From JAJDIA01 sp031555145 (GTDB lineage: Bacteria; Bacteroidota; Bacteroidia; Bacteroidales; Tannerellaceae): a stretch of 38,942 nt of DNA. Both the position numbers and the translations under genes were made by a program. The stretch is from assembly GCA_031555145.1 (NCBI GenBank), contig JAVBUR010000131.1, positions 1 through 38,942 on the forward strand, in the 5' to 3' direction. Positions 1 through 7,740 of the stretch are shown one piece after another (positions within the stretch are counted from its first letter, which is position 1; each line of letters opens with the position of its first letter). Under the pieces are notes generated by a model. It was not told the origin of the DNA and made no database searches. It saw only the letters and a program-made list of their open reading frames with translations.

Positions 1-41
1 AAGAGTCCACACCCCATTCCCTTGGTCGTTGGCGTATATCC
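1..41. repeat. Left inverted repeat of the IS element
   Basis: The 41 bases match the reverse complement of 1485-1525 with one mismatch at position 30; similarity stops after base 41. It starts at the window edge and may extend further left. Confidence 0.85.
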
Positions 42-90
42 TCCGTCCGCTTTTGTATCTTTAGGGTACCAATCTTTAAAAACAAAAAGT

Positions 91-1260
91 ATGAGAACAG
101 TATGTGGACTCGATGTACACAAAGATAGCATCTTTGGCTGCATCCTCCGAGAAAACGGAGAACAAATCGAAAAAGAGTATGATGTATTGACCCCATCCCT
201 ATTTGAACTCAGGGATGATTTATTGTCAGCCGACGCGACCGAGGTCGCCATGGAAAGTACCAGCATTTATTGGGTTCCTATCTTACGAACCCTCTCCCCT
301 CACTTTGATCTCACATTGGCCAATCCTGTCTTTATTAAACAGATGGCTGGCCGTAAGAGCGACCAAGCGGATGCTGCCTGGATTGCGGAACTTCAAATGA
401 ACAGGTATATCAAGAAAAGCTACATTCCTAATGAGATTGTACAAGAGATGCGCCCCTTCCATCGTCGCTATGCCGACTTACGTAAAGACAAGGTTCGGTT
501 GGCCGCTAAAACAGACAACCTATTGCAGCGTTGCAATATACGTATCAGCAACTACATCGCAAATGCCAATCGTTCGAAGTCTTACCAGAAGGTTATTACC
601 TGTCTGTTGGCAGGCGAAACCTCCCCTGGGAAACTGGCCGATTGTATCCATGGGCGTATCCGCAATAAACATGGTGAGAAAACCATTGTGGCGGCATTAA
701 CCGGAACTATGCTTCCTGGCGATTTGGTCATCCTCAGGCAATACGAACGGACAAGGGAAATGTTCGAACAGGATCAACAAGAGTGTCTGGCAGAAATGCA
801 AAGCTTGGCGGAAACCTACTTCAGTGAGGAACTGGAACTATTGAAAACCATGCCCGGCATGAAGGAAGTCAATCCGTTGGCCATACTGGCTGAAATAGGA
901 GCAGACATGTCTGCGTTTGAGAAAGCATCCAAGCTGGTTGGATGGGCAGGATTTAGACCGCGAAATGATACAACTGCAGGCAAAATCAAGTCCAGGAAAA
1001 TTTTAAAGGGGAATAAATATCTTCGTCAGGCATTAATACAAATAGCCTGGTCAGCAGTAAGGACAAAAGGATCACTGTTCCAAACAAAATACCAATTGCT
1101 TCTACGAAGGCATATGCCGGATAGAAAGGCTTTGATAGCTATTGCACGAAAGATACTGATCATCATTTGGCATATACTAAAGGAGAAACAGAAGTATGAT
1201 CCAACAAAACAGATTATAAGAGCTTGCTTGTTTAGCGGCACCATACCGCCTGAACAATGA
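91..1260 (+). CDS. IS110-family transposase (DEDD type)
   Basis: A 389-residue recombinase of the IS110 family, which moves DNA with a RuvC-like DEDD domain and a C-terminal serine-containing domain. The N-terminal GLDVHKD motif gives the first acidic residue (D8), MESTSIYW the second, and KSDQADA the paired aspartates, as expected for DEDD_Tnp_IS110. The C-terminal half has the MPGM, GWAGFRPRND and GNKYLRQAL features of Transposase_20. The ATG at 91 is preferred over an upstream in-frame start at 22 because the protein then begins just before the conserved domain and the longer start would run into the inverted repeat. The frame is intact, so the element may be active. It sits 316 bp from the end of a convergent glycosyltransferase gene. 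Confidence 0.9.
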   Translation: MRTVCGLDVHKDSIFGCILRENGEQIEKEYDVLTPSLFELRDDLLSADATEVAMESTSIYWVPILRTLSPHFDLTLANPVFIKQMAGRKSDQADAAWIAELQMNRYIKKSYIPNEIVQEMRPFHRRYADLRKDKVRLAAKTDNLLQRCNIRISNYIANANRSKSYQKVITCLLAGETSPGKLADCIHGRIRNKHGEKTIVAALTGTMLPGDLVILRQYERTREMFEQDQQECLAEMQSLAETYFSEELELLKTMPGMKEVNPLAILAEIGADMSAFEKASKLVGWAGFRPRNDTTAGKIKSRKILKGNKYLRQALIQIAWSAVRTKGSLFQTKYQLLLRRHMPDRKALIAIARKILIIIWHILKEKQKYDPTKQIIRACLFSGTIPPEQ

Positions 1261-1484
1261 CAAGCCCCTTATATACCGCTTACATCCCGAAGTCTAGAAA
1301 CTTGTGCTTAGTGCTTTTTCAAACCGGCTCATGATCTAAGCGGTTATGTACCCTCCCCTAAGCCTAAGAGCTTGCAGAGGAAATTATTTAATATATCTAA
1401 GTGCGCTTCTTTACCCACAAGAGGCAAACCCTTATAATGCCCATACCCAATAGAAATGCTTGAAAAAAGAGCCTTTTTCCGCAC
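1261..1484 (+). ncRNA. Candidate guide (bridge/seek) RNA region of the IS element
   Basis: This 224-bp non-coding stretch follows the transposase stop codon and ends at the right inverted repeat. It contains a long-range complementary pair, ACCGCTTA at 1275-1282 and TAAGCGGT at 1337-1344, which encloses about 54 nt and could form a large stem-loop. In IS1111-group elements the target-guiding RNA is made from this position. That it is such an RNA is inference from family knowledge and this one helix; the guide loops cannot be assigned by eye. Confidence 0.45.
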
Positions 1485-1525
1485 GGATATACGCCGACGA
1501 CCAAGGGAATGGGGTGTGGACTCTT
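1485..1525. repeat. Right inverted repeat of the IS element
   Basis: Reverse-complement partner of 1-41, 40 of 41 positions identical. It lies 52 bp from the stop codon of the glycosyltransferase gene that reads towards it, so that gene seems not to have been cut. I see no function for 1526-1576. Confidence 0.85.
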
Positions 1526-1576
1526 CTAATTATAGAGGAAGTTTTGTTGGATTTGAATATCTGCATTGATCAGGAT

Positions 1577-2734
1577 TCAGGAATGATGTTCCGTGTGGAT
1601 AAAGGTTTTGCGTCCTTCTTTCATTTTGAAGAAGTTGACACACATCAGGAATGCCATGACAGGAATTTTAGTCAATGCCTTTGCTAACTGTTTGTTTAAC
1701 AGGTGGCGCGGAATCGCCGCAATCAGGATCAGATAAAACATCGCAGTAAGCACACACCATTTGATAGCTGACTCCCAATCAAAAAGCAATAAGATAACAC
1801 TGATACAAGTAAGCAGCATCAGCATGACTGAGCGCGGGAGAAGCATCCACTGAATAATCTTGTTGGCATAATCGAAGTTACCATGTATCAGCGCCTGCGG
1901 AAGATCGACAAACGTAGCATGGAGCGAACCAAATTGTACCGCCTGCCAACGCTTCCGTTGACGGGAGAAGTTCTTCAGATTTTGTGTCTTTTCGTCGAAG
2001 ATTAGCAGATCAGGCAAGTATTCTACATGGATGCGATTCTTAAGTAATAAGACTTCCAGTTCGCGGTCTTCGCCGGCGGTTTGTAGTAAGGACACATGGT
2101 CGCGGAACCAGACATAGTCGAAAGCCATACCCGATCCGGACAAACTACCCGAGAAGCCCAAATTGGCTGTCCCCAGACGGAAGAGGGAATTATTAATCTC
2201 TTCACTCACGGCATCAAGCACCGCTACATCCGTATTCAGGTTTTTGGCCACCCGGTGAGCTTGTATAGCATGGACACCGGAGGCAAAAGTTTTATTGATT
2301 TCCGACAGTAAATCGGGCGTTGCCACATTGTCGGCATCCATAATAACTACAATATCATATGTCCGTCCTTCCAGATGTTGCATAGCCAGGTTGAGCGCCT
2401 TGGCTTTCGAACTGTTTTCATATGCTGCAATCAGTACTTCAATGGGTAATTGCCGCAAAGCATCGTTCGTTTCCTCTTGCATGTGGTCAGAGATCACAAT
2501 CACGTCATAGGCCGCCTTGGAATAGTTTTGTTGCAGGAAAGAAGATACGCTGGACAGGATCACACGATCTTCACCATAGGCAGGAAAAAGTACGGCAACA
2601 CGCCGACATGTATCGGTCTGTTTCGGCTTAGTTCGTCGTCTAAAAAACGCAGCAACACCCAGAATCAGTAAATAACATACCATCAGGGATAATAAGCAAA
2701 ACAATACAATATCTAAAGTCTTAAGAATAAGCAT
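1577..2734 (-). CDS. Family-2 glycosyltransferase, membrane-bound
   Basis: This 385-residue protein has an N-terminal membrane helix (about residues 8-31), a GT-A glycosyltransferase family 2 domain, and two to three hydrophobic segments near the C terminus (about 295-345). The metal-binding DxD appears as IVVIMDADN, a GEDREL stretch fits the catalytic acid region, and QRKRW matches the Q/RxxRW motif of processive GT2 enzymes. It would transfer sugar from a nucleotide sugar at the inner membrane, perhaps for an exopolysaccharide or surface glycan; the substrate cannot be told. It is divergent from another GT2 gene starting at 2957. The C terminus (KTFIHTEHHS) looks complete although the IS element ends only 52 bp further on. 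Confidence 0.85.
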   Translation of the reverse strand: MLILKTLDIVLFCLLSLMVCYLLILGVAAFFRRRTKPKQTDTCRRVAVLFPAYGEDRVILSSVSSFLQQNYSKAAYDVIVISDHMQEETNDALRQLPIEVLIAAYENSSKAKALNLAMQHLEGRTYDIVVIMDADNVATPDLLSEINKTFASGVHAIQAHRVAKNLNTDVAVLDAVSEEINNSLFRLGTANLGFSGSLSGSGMAFDYVWFRDHVSLLQTAGEDRELEVLLLKNRIHVEYLPDLLIFDEKTQNLKNFSRQRKRWQAVQFGSLHATFVDLPQALIHGNFDYANKIIQWMLLPRSVMLMLLTCISVILLLFDWESAIKWCVLTAMFYLILIAAIPRHLLNKQLAKALTKIPVMAFLMCVNFFKMKEGRKTFIHTEHHS

Positions 2735-2753
2735 CCGGGTTATAAATTAGCTA

Positions 2754-2782
2754 CAAAAATATCCTTTTTTTTAACAAAGCAA
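2754..2782 (-). promoter_or_regulatory. Bacteroidetes-type promoter for the minus-strand glycosyltransferase
   Basis: On the minus strand TATTTTTG (2761-2754) matches the -7 consensus TAnnTTTG and lies 18 bp from a TTG (2782-2780) in the -33 position. The start codon at 2734 follows 20 bp later. Confidence 0.5.
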
Positions 2783-2956
2783 GCAATTTGCCTTGATTTA
2801 TTCTGATTATCACTTCCAAAGGTCAGCATGAACAAGAAATCGCCTACACAACAAGCGAAAAGGTAAAAGGTTCGTTTTCCTGGCGGAAAAGTATGTAAAT
2901 TATAAAAAATGGTGTTACTTTGCATCTTATATAGTTAACTCTCATTTCCTTGGTTT

Positions 2957-4132
2957 ATGACTGAAGTAATCTTTTGGGTTTGTGTTTTTATAGTGTTTTA
3001 CACCTACCTGGGATATGGCATATTGTTGTTCGGACTTGTCAAAGTAAAAGAATGGTTTCGTAAACCCATAGCTTACACCCTGCCCGACCCACTTCCCGAA
3101 GTAACATTGTTTATTGCGGCCTATAACGAGGAGTCGATCGTTCACGACAAGATGGCCAATTGCCACCAACTGGATTACCCGGCCGGTCGGTTGAAGATCA
3201 TGTGGATCACTGACGGAACTACCGACAAGACGAACGAGCTGCTTGCCCAATATCCCGACGTCACCGTCCTGTACTCTCCCGAGCGTAAAGGAAAGACTGC
3301 CGCCTTAAACCGTGGCGTTCCATTTGTCAAGACTCCCTACGTCATCTTTACCGATGCCAACACCATGCTGAACGACCAGGCGATCAAAGAAATCGTCCGC
3401 CAGTTCTCCAACCCCAAAGTAGGATGCGTAGCCGGAGAGAAACGAGTGGAAATACAAACCGAACAGGGGGCAACCGCCGGCGAAGGTATGTACTGGAAAT
3501 ACGAATCCAAATTGAAAGAATGGGACTACCGCCTGTATTCGGCGGTCGGCGCTGCCGGTGAACTATTCGCTGTCCGCACAGCCCTGTTCGAACAGATGCC
3601 CAACGATACGCTGCTCGACGACTTTATTCTCTCCCTGCGGATCGCACAGAAAGGCAATCTGATCGCCTACTGCAAGGATGCCTATGCCGTCGAAAGCGCC
3701 TCCCTGAATATGAAAGAAGAAGAAAAACGCAAGGTGCGCATCTCCGCCGGAGGTCTGCAATCCATTTGGCGGCTTCGTTCGCTGTTGAATATATTCAGGT
3801 ATGGCACGTTGAGCTTTCAATATATCAGTCATCGTGTGCTGCGATGGACAATTACCCCGGTGGTTCTCTTTCTGCTGCTCCCGTTGAATATAGGGCTGGC
3901 ATGGGATGGTAATATATTCTACCTGATAGTGTTAGCATTACAGATCTTATTTTATGTGGTTGGCTATTTGGGCTACCGCATGGAGCAACGGCAAATGCGG
4001 AATAAACTGCTTTTCATTCCCTATTATTTCCTTTTCATGAACATAAATGTGATCCGGGGATTCTTTTATCTCCGAAAAAACAAAGGAAAAGGAGCTTGGG
4101 AAAAAGCAAAGCGAAGTAATTCTGCAAAATAA
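2957..4132 (+). CDS. Family-2 glycosyltransferase, membrane-bound
   Basis: A 391-residue GT2 enzyme with an N-terminal membrane helix (about 3-27), a cytoplasmic GT-A domain and two or more C-terminal helices (about 297-350). FIAAYNEE opens the domain, IFTDANTML carries the DxD-like metal site, and DDFILSLRI gives the conserved acidic motif before LQSIWRLR, which replaces the usual QxxRW. This layout resembles polysaccharide-synthesising GT2 enzymes such as PgaC-like proteins, but the product is unknown. It is divergent from the glycosyltransferase at 1577-2734 with 222 bp between them, so the two may serve one pathway. A weak -7-like element (TTACTTTG, 2915-2922) lies upstream. No other polysaccharide genes are in view. 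Confidence 0.85.
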   Translation: MTEVIFWVCVFIVFYTYLGYGILLFGLVKVKEWFRKPIAYTLPDPLPEVTLFIAAYNEESIVHDKMANCHQLDYPAGRLKIMWITDGTTDKTNELLAQYPDVTVLYSPERKGKTAALNRGVPFVKTPYVIFTDANTMLNDQAIKEIVRQFSNPKVGCVAGEKRVEIQTEQGATAGEGMYWKYESKLKEWDYRLYSAVGAAGELFAVRTALFEQMPNDTLLDDFILSLRIAQKGNLIAYCKDAYAVESASLNMKEEEKRKVRISAGGLQSIWRLRSLLNIFRYGTLSFQYISHRVLRWTITPVVLFLLLPLNIGLAWDGNIFYLIVLALQILFYVVGYLGYRMEQRQMRNKLLFIPYYFLFMNINVIRGFFYLRKNKGKGAWEKAKRSNSAK

Positions 4133-4176
4133 GCGAAAATGAGAGGTGAAAAAGAGACGCATCCAAACATTTTTGA

Positions 4177-4184
4177 TATTTTTG
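4177..4184 (+). promoter_or_regulatory. Candidate -7 promoter element of the receiver-kinase gene
   Basis: TATTTTTG matches TAnnTTTG and lies 39 bp before the ATG at 4224. A near copy, TATCTTTA, follows at 4185-4192. No clear -33 element was found. Confidence 0.35.
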
Positions 4185-4223
4185 TATCTTTAAAACGTAT
4201 CCTATTTAAAAAGTGCATATAGA

Positions 4224-5348
4224 ATGGACAATTTAGCTGCGGAATATAAAGTTCTCATTGTTGACGACGTACCAACCAACGTCATGCTGGTGCAAGCCAT
4301 ATTAAAAAAAGAAGGATATACCTTGTTGACTTGCGACAGTGGCCCTAAAGCATTAAAGATCGCTCAGGAAAAACATCCGAACCTGATCCTGTTGGATATT
4401 ATGATGCCGGAAATGGATGGATACGAAGTATTGCAACACCTGAAGAGCAATCCGGAAACCAACGACATACCCGTGATCATCATGTCTGCCCTCAGCGACA
4501 TGCAGAGCATTGTCAAAGGATATCAATTAGGAGCTATCGAATATGTGACCAAACCTTTCCAGCGCGAAGAACTGCTGAAACGTGTGGCTCACCGCTTCGA
4601 ATTGTTCAGTATCAAACGTATCAAGCAAGAACTGGAAACAACCATCGAATCACGTGATACGTTGTATTCCGTTATCGCACACGACCTTCGTTCACCCCTC
4701 GGTTCACTCAAGATGATGATCAACGCCATCCTGCTGATGGTGGATAAGAAAAGTGTCGGCGAAGAAGTGTTCGAAATGCTGCAGATGATCAACAAGACAT
4801 CGGAAGAAATTTTCCTCTTGCTCGACAACCTGCTGAAATGGGCGAAGAACCGCCTGAACCGCCAACAGATGATGCGTCAGCAAACCGATATCAACGGTAT
4901 TATTGCCAGTACGGCCGAAATATACATACCGATGGGTAAGCAAAAAGGCGTCACCATTATCACCAGCGATATCAATACCCGATTGATCGGTATGGTAGAC
5001 ATCGAAATGTTGAAAACGATTGTCCGCAACCTGATCTCCAATGCCTTGAAGTTCAGCTTTGACGGTGGCACCATCACCCTCAAATCGCATACGGAAGGCG
5101 ACTTTGTGATTGTCAAGGTAATCGATACCGGTAAAGGAATCAAGCCCGAGGACCAAGCCAAATTATTGAACCAGCATACCCACTTCACCACCTACGGAAC
5201 CAACAATGAGAAAGGTTCCGGTCTCGGTTTGATGTTGATCAAAGACTTTGTGGAACTGCATGGTGGCAAGCTCTGGTTCGAATCCGAAGGCGAAGGTAAG
5301 GGTACCACCTTCCTCTTCTCACTGAAAGCGCTGAATCTGGAAGAATAA
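4224..5348 (+). CDS. Receiver-histidine kinase signalling protein (REC-HisKA-HATPase)
   Basis: This 374-residue soluble protein has an N-terminal receiver domain (about 8-125) followed by a histidine kinase core. The receiver has the acidic pair D14-D15, the phospho-acceptor D58 in LLDIMMPEMDG and K110 in VTKPF. The kinase part shows the H-box IAHDLRSP (H153), an N-box NLISNALKF, a G1 box DTGKGI and a G2 box GSGLGL. There is no membrane segment or sensor domain, so it probably takes its signal by phosphotransfer or protein contact in the cytoplasm. The receiver-first order is typical of orphan hybrid kinases in Bacteroidetes; the partner is not in this window. It ends 2 bp from the stop codon of the convergent nhaA gene. 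Confidence 0.9.
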   Translation: MDNLAAEYKVLIVDDVPTNVMLVQAILKKEGYTLLTCDSGPKALKIAQEKHPNLILLDIMMPEMDGYEVLQHLKSNPETNDIPVIIMSALSDMQSIVKGYQLGAIEYVTKPFQREELLKRVAHRFELFSIKRIKQELETTIESRDTLYSVIAHDLRSPLGSLKMMINAILLMVDKKSVGEEVFEMLQMINKTSEEIFLLLDNLLKWAKNRLNRQQMMRQQTDINGIIASTAEIYIPMGKQKGVTIITSDINTRLIGMVDIEMLKTIVRNLISNALKFSFDGGTITLKSHTEGDFVIVKVIDTGKGIKPEDQAKLLNQHTHFTTYGTNNEKGSGLGLMLIKDFVELHGGKLWFESEGEGKGTTFLFSLKALNLEE

Positions 5349-5350
5349 AC

Positions 5351-6691
5351 TCAACTTCCAGCTTTCGGCAATACCCGCCTGAGATAATAATAGCCGATGG
5401 CGCCGGATACAAATGATCCGGCGAATACGCCCAGTTTGGCCTGATTCAACAGGTCTGCGCCTGTAGCTGTATCCACATGGAAGGACAGGTTGGCAATAAA
5501 CAAGGCCACCGTAAAACCGATCCCGCCCAGCATGGATATACCCAGCAGCGCTTTCCTCGACATGCCGCCGGGGAAACAACACCACTTAATCCGTACCGCC
5601 ACTACCGAGAACAGGTAGATACCGATTGTCTTACCCAGGAACAAGCCCAGCACGATAGCCAACGGCACACCCGCCAGGGACGACACGTCGAGATCCCCGA
5701 ACGTCACCCCGGAGTTGACAAATGCGAACAGCGGCAGGATAACGTAGTTCACCGCCGGATGCAGCCGTTCCATAATGGACTGGAGCGGGCTCATCATCCG
5801 GTTCGACAGCACATGTATATCATTGATTAAATGCAATTGGCTCGGCGTCAGGGAGTCGGCCCTCTTGTATGTCTTTTCCAGTAACGCCACATGTTCTTTC
5901 AACTTCTTCGAATAATCAGGGATCGCTATCCGTTGGTGAAGAGGCACGGTAAGGGCAACCAACACGCCGGCAATCGTCGGATGAATACCCGACTCCAGGA
6001 AAAAAAACCAGACAAGAAACCCAAACACATAGTAAAACAAACTGCTTTCCACCCGCAACCGTCCGCCGATGAACATCACCGCCAGCAAGCCCAACGACAC
6101 TAATAAAGGCGTATAGGCGATATGCCCGCTATAAAACAACGCGATCACAATGATACCGCCCACGTCATCCACTACAGCCAGCGCCGTCAGAAAGATACGC
6201 AACCCCAACGGCACCCTTGACCCCAACAAGGCCAGCACTGCCAGTGCAAACGCGATATCCGTCGCCATCGGGATAGCCGCCCCACGGGCTTCCGGCATAT
6301 CCGGGCATACCAACAGGTAAAACAGCACCGGTGCGATCATCCCGCCAAAAGCCGCCAATACCGGCAGCAGTGCTTTGCGCACCGAACTCAGTTCACCCAG
6401 TAAGATCTCCTGCTTGATTTCCAACCCGATCATAAAAAAGAAAACAGCCATCAGGGCATCATTCACAAACTCGAGCATCGTCATCGGCTCGCCGCCATGC
6501 GAAAAGACCGATAAACTTCCCAACTGAAACTCTATCGGGAATGATAACATCGTATGGTAAGTAGAGGCCCAAGGAGAATTGGCCAATATCATAGCGATGA
6601 TCGTAGCCATAAATAATAATAGACTTGGATTGGGTTTCCGCAAAATATATCGACGAATCATTCTAAAGGTCGTCTTTAGTTCGTGGCGCAT
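5351..6691 (-). CDS. nhaA: Na+/H+ antiporter NhaA
   Basis: A 446-residue inner-membrane antiporter that exchanges internal Na+ for external H+ and so supports pH and sodium balance. The polytopic sequence carries the NhaA hallmarks MATDIAFAL (D145) and VVDDVGGI (D175-D176), which correspond to the ion-binding aspartates of the Escherichia coli enzyme, and the N-terminal LANSPW motif. It is somewhat longer than the E. coli protein (about 388 residues), partly through a central hydrophilic loop containing KEHVALLEKTYKRAD. The start MRHELKTTFRMI is supported by the promoter at 6776-6808. It is monocistronic and convergent with the receiver-kinase gene, with only 2 bp between the stop codons. Confidence 0.95.
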   Translation of the reverse strand: MRHELKTTFRMIRRYILRKPNPSLLLFMATIIAMILANSPWASTYHTMLSFPIEFQLGSLSVFSHGGEPMTMLEFVNDALMAVFFFMIGLEIKQEILLGELSSVRKALLPVLAAFGGMIAPVLFYLLVCPDMPEARGAAIPMATDIAFALAVLALLGSRVPLGLRIFLTALAVVDDVGGIIVIALFYSGHIAYTPLLVSLGLLAVMFIGGRLRVESSLFYYVFGFLVWFFFLESGIHPTIAGVLVALTVPLHQRIAIPDYSKKLKEHVALLEKTYKRADSLTPSQLHLINDIHVLSNRMMSPLQSIMERLHPAVNYVILPLFAFVNSGVTFGDLDVSSLAGVPLAIVLGLFLGKTIGIYLFSVVAVRIKWCCFPGGMSRKALLGISMLGGIGFTVALFIANLSFHVDTATGADLLNQAKLGVFAGSFVSGAIGYYYLRRVLPKAGS

Positions 6692-6775
6692 AAATTAATC
6701 TGTTAACCAGTTGTTTACAATTCCCGGCCCGGTAATAACAAAACAAATGGAACTGCCGGGAGGTTCATATCGATA

Positions 6776-6808
6776 CAAAGATATACCGTTCGGCATAAAA
6801 GTTCCAAA
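6776..6808 (-). promoter_or_regulatory. Promoter of nhaA
   Basis: Minus-strand TATCTTTG (6783-6776) is a perfect TAnnTTTG, and TTTG at 6808-6805 lies 21 bp upstream as the -33 element. The predicted 5' leader is about 80 nt. The -33 element lies within the T-tract of the terminator of the upstream gene. Confidence 0.6.
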
Positions 6809-6840
6809 AAAAAAGCCGGAAATCGGTCAAAGATTCCGGC
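6805..6840 (-). terminator. Rho-independent terminator of the IMPACT/YigZ gene
   Basis: Plus-strand 6815-6824 and 6832-6840 form a GCCGGAA/TTCCGGC stem extended by ATC/GAT with one bulged base. On the minus strand the hairpin is followed by a run of nine T (6814-6806). It lies 15 bp after the stop codon of the IMPACT-family gene. Confidence 0.8.
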
Positions 6841-6855
6841 ACAAAAGTGAGTGGA

Positions 6856-7452
6856 TCAATGGATACGCAGGGTATCCACCTTTAATAAACGATGCTTCAA
6901 CCGCTCCGCTTCCCCTTTTCGGATACGCAATGTCATCTCGCAATCCAGTTCAAATTGTTGTGCAACGACGATGGGATTATCTTCCTTGACGATCCGCATG
7001 ACGCCATTCAGGAAAGGATATTCGAACGTGATGCTGATCTCTTCATCTACCGTCCGTTCTTCGATGTCGGCAGCGGCAATGGCTTCGGCAGCAGCCGTAC
7101 GGTAGGCGGTGATCAGGCCGCTTGTCCCCAATTCTATTCCACCGAAATAACGGATGACGACAATAAGGAGATCGGTCAACTCATTCGAGTTGATCTGTCC
7201 CAGGATCGGTTTACCGGCGGTGGAAGAAGGCTCGCCATCGTCGTTCGAACGGTAGGTCAGACGTTCTGCTCCCAGCATATACGCCCAGCAGACATGGCGT
7301 GCATCGTAATACTGTTTACGGTACGCATCGACATGCGTCTTCACCTCCTCCGCTGTAGTTACAGGGATAGCATACGAGATAAACCGGCTGCGCTTCTCCG
7401 AGTAATAACCCTCGGAAAGTTGTTTAATCGTCCTGTAGGTATCGCCTGCCAT
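6856..7452 (-). CDS. IMPACT/YigZ family protein
   Basis: A 198-residue member of the YigZ/IMPACT family (UPF0029), found in bacteria and eukaryotes; the eukaryotic IMPACT protein acts on translation control through Gcn1, while the bacterial role is not well defined. The family signatures are plain: ARHVCWAYML, NDDGEPSSTAGKPIL and VVIRYFGGIELGTSGL, followed by a smaller C-terminal ferredoxin-like domain. The ATG at 7452 is preferred to an in-frame one at 7500, because the protein then begins MAGDTYRTI like its relatives and starts 4 bp after the preceding gene's stop. That spacing suggests translational coupling with the 73-residue protein gene upstream. A clear terminator follows. Confidence 0.9.
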   Translation of the reverse strand: MAGDTYRTIKQLSEGYYSEKRSRFISYAIPVTTAEEVKTHVDAYRKQYYDARHVCWAYMLGAERLTYRSNDDGEPSSTAGKPILGQINSNELTDLLIVVIRYFGGIELGTSGLITAYRTAAAEAIAAADIEERTVDEEISITFEYPFLNGVMRIVKEDNPIVVAQQFELDCEMTLRIRKGEAERLKHRLLKVDTLRIH

Positions 7453-7456
7453 TCGC

Positions 7457-7678
7457 TTAATCGGGTATTTTTGTGCGTGCCACCTCTTCGCGGAAGGCAC
7501 GGAAGTCTTTCATAATCTCTTCAATCTCTTCGATAAAGTAAGGGTCTTTCACCCGTTGCTTTACCTCATTATAATACGTTTCAATGGCCGCCAAGGCACA
7601 TACGTCTTGTCCGCGCAGCAGGAAATAGGGTTCGTCCTTTTCGTTGCATTGCTTGATCATCTGGATCGGATTCTTCAT
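7457..7678 (-). CDS. Small conserved-looking hypothetical protein
   Basis: This 73-residue protein of unknown function starts MKNPIQMIKQ and is mainly helical and acidic (for example EEIEEIMKDFRAFREE near the C terminus). It has no signal peptide, membrane segment or metal-binding motif. It is accepted as a gene because a -7 promoter element (7716-7723) lies 37 bp upstream and it ends 4 bp before the IMPACT-family start, as in an operon. It may be a partner of that protein, but nothing in the sequence shows how. Confidence 0.7.
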   Translation of the reverse strand: MKNPIQMIKQCNEKDEPYFLLRGQDVCALAAIETYYNEVKQRVKDPYFIEEIEEIMKDFRAFREEVARTKIPD

Positions 7679-7715
7679 CGTTCTTCTCTTTTCAACGTTT
7701 GATTTTATGAGGCGG

Positions 7716-7723
7716 CAAAGATA
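7716..7723 (-). promoter_or_regulatory. -7 promoter element for the 73-residue protein and IMPACT-family genes
   Basis: Minus-strand TATCTTTG is a perfect TAnnTTTG located 37 bp before the start codon at 7678. No clear -33 element was found; that region falls in the 3' end of nadE. Confidence 0.4.
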
Positions 7724-7740
7724 GGCTTTTTTGGTTAAGT

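Larger units (their letters stand above)
1..1525 (+). mobile_element. IS110/IS1111-type insertion sequence, with long end inverted repeats
   Basis: A DEDD-type transposase gene lies between two inverted copies of a 41-bp sequence, 1-41 and 1485-1525, which match at 40 of 41 positions (mismatch at 30). The non-coding part is short upstream of the gene (about 90 bp) and long downstream (about 265 bp). In the IS110 family this asymmetry fits the IS1111 group, in which the guide (bridge or seek) RNA comes from the region 3' of the transposase gene and the ends carry subterminal inverted repeats. Such repeats are normally much shorter than 41 bp, so the true element edges are uncertain. Position 1 is the window edge, so the left repeat could continue beyond view. 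The boundaries are inferred from the repeats alone. Confidence 0.7.

Noticed and set aside
22..90. Longer start for the IS transposase
   Set aside because: The extra 23 residues come from the inverted repeat region and precede the conserved domain start.
1460..1687. 75-codon open frame across the right IS end
   Set aside because: It crosses the inverted repeat and the 3' end of the glycosyltransferase gene, and has no domain or promoter.
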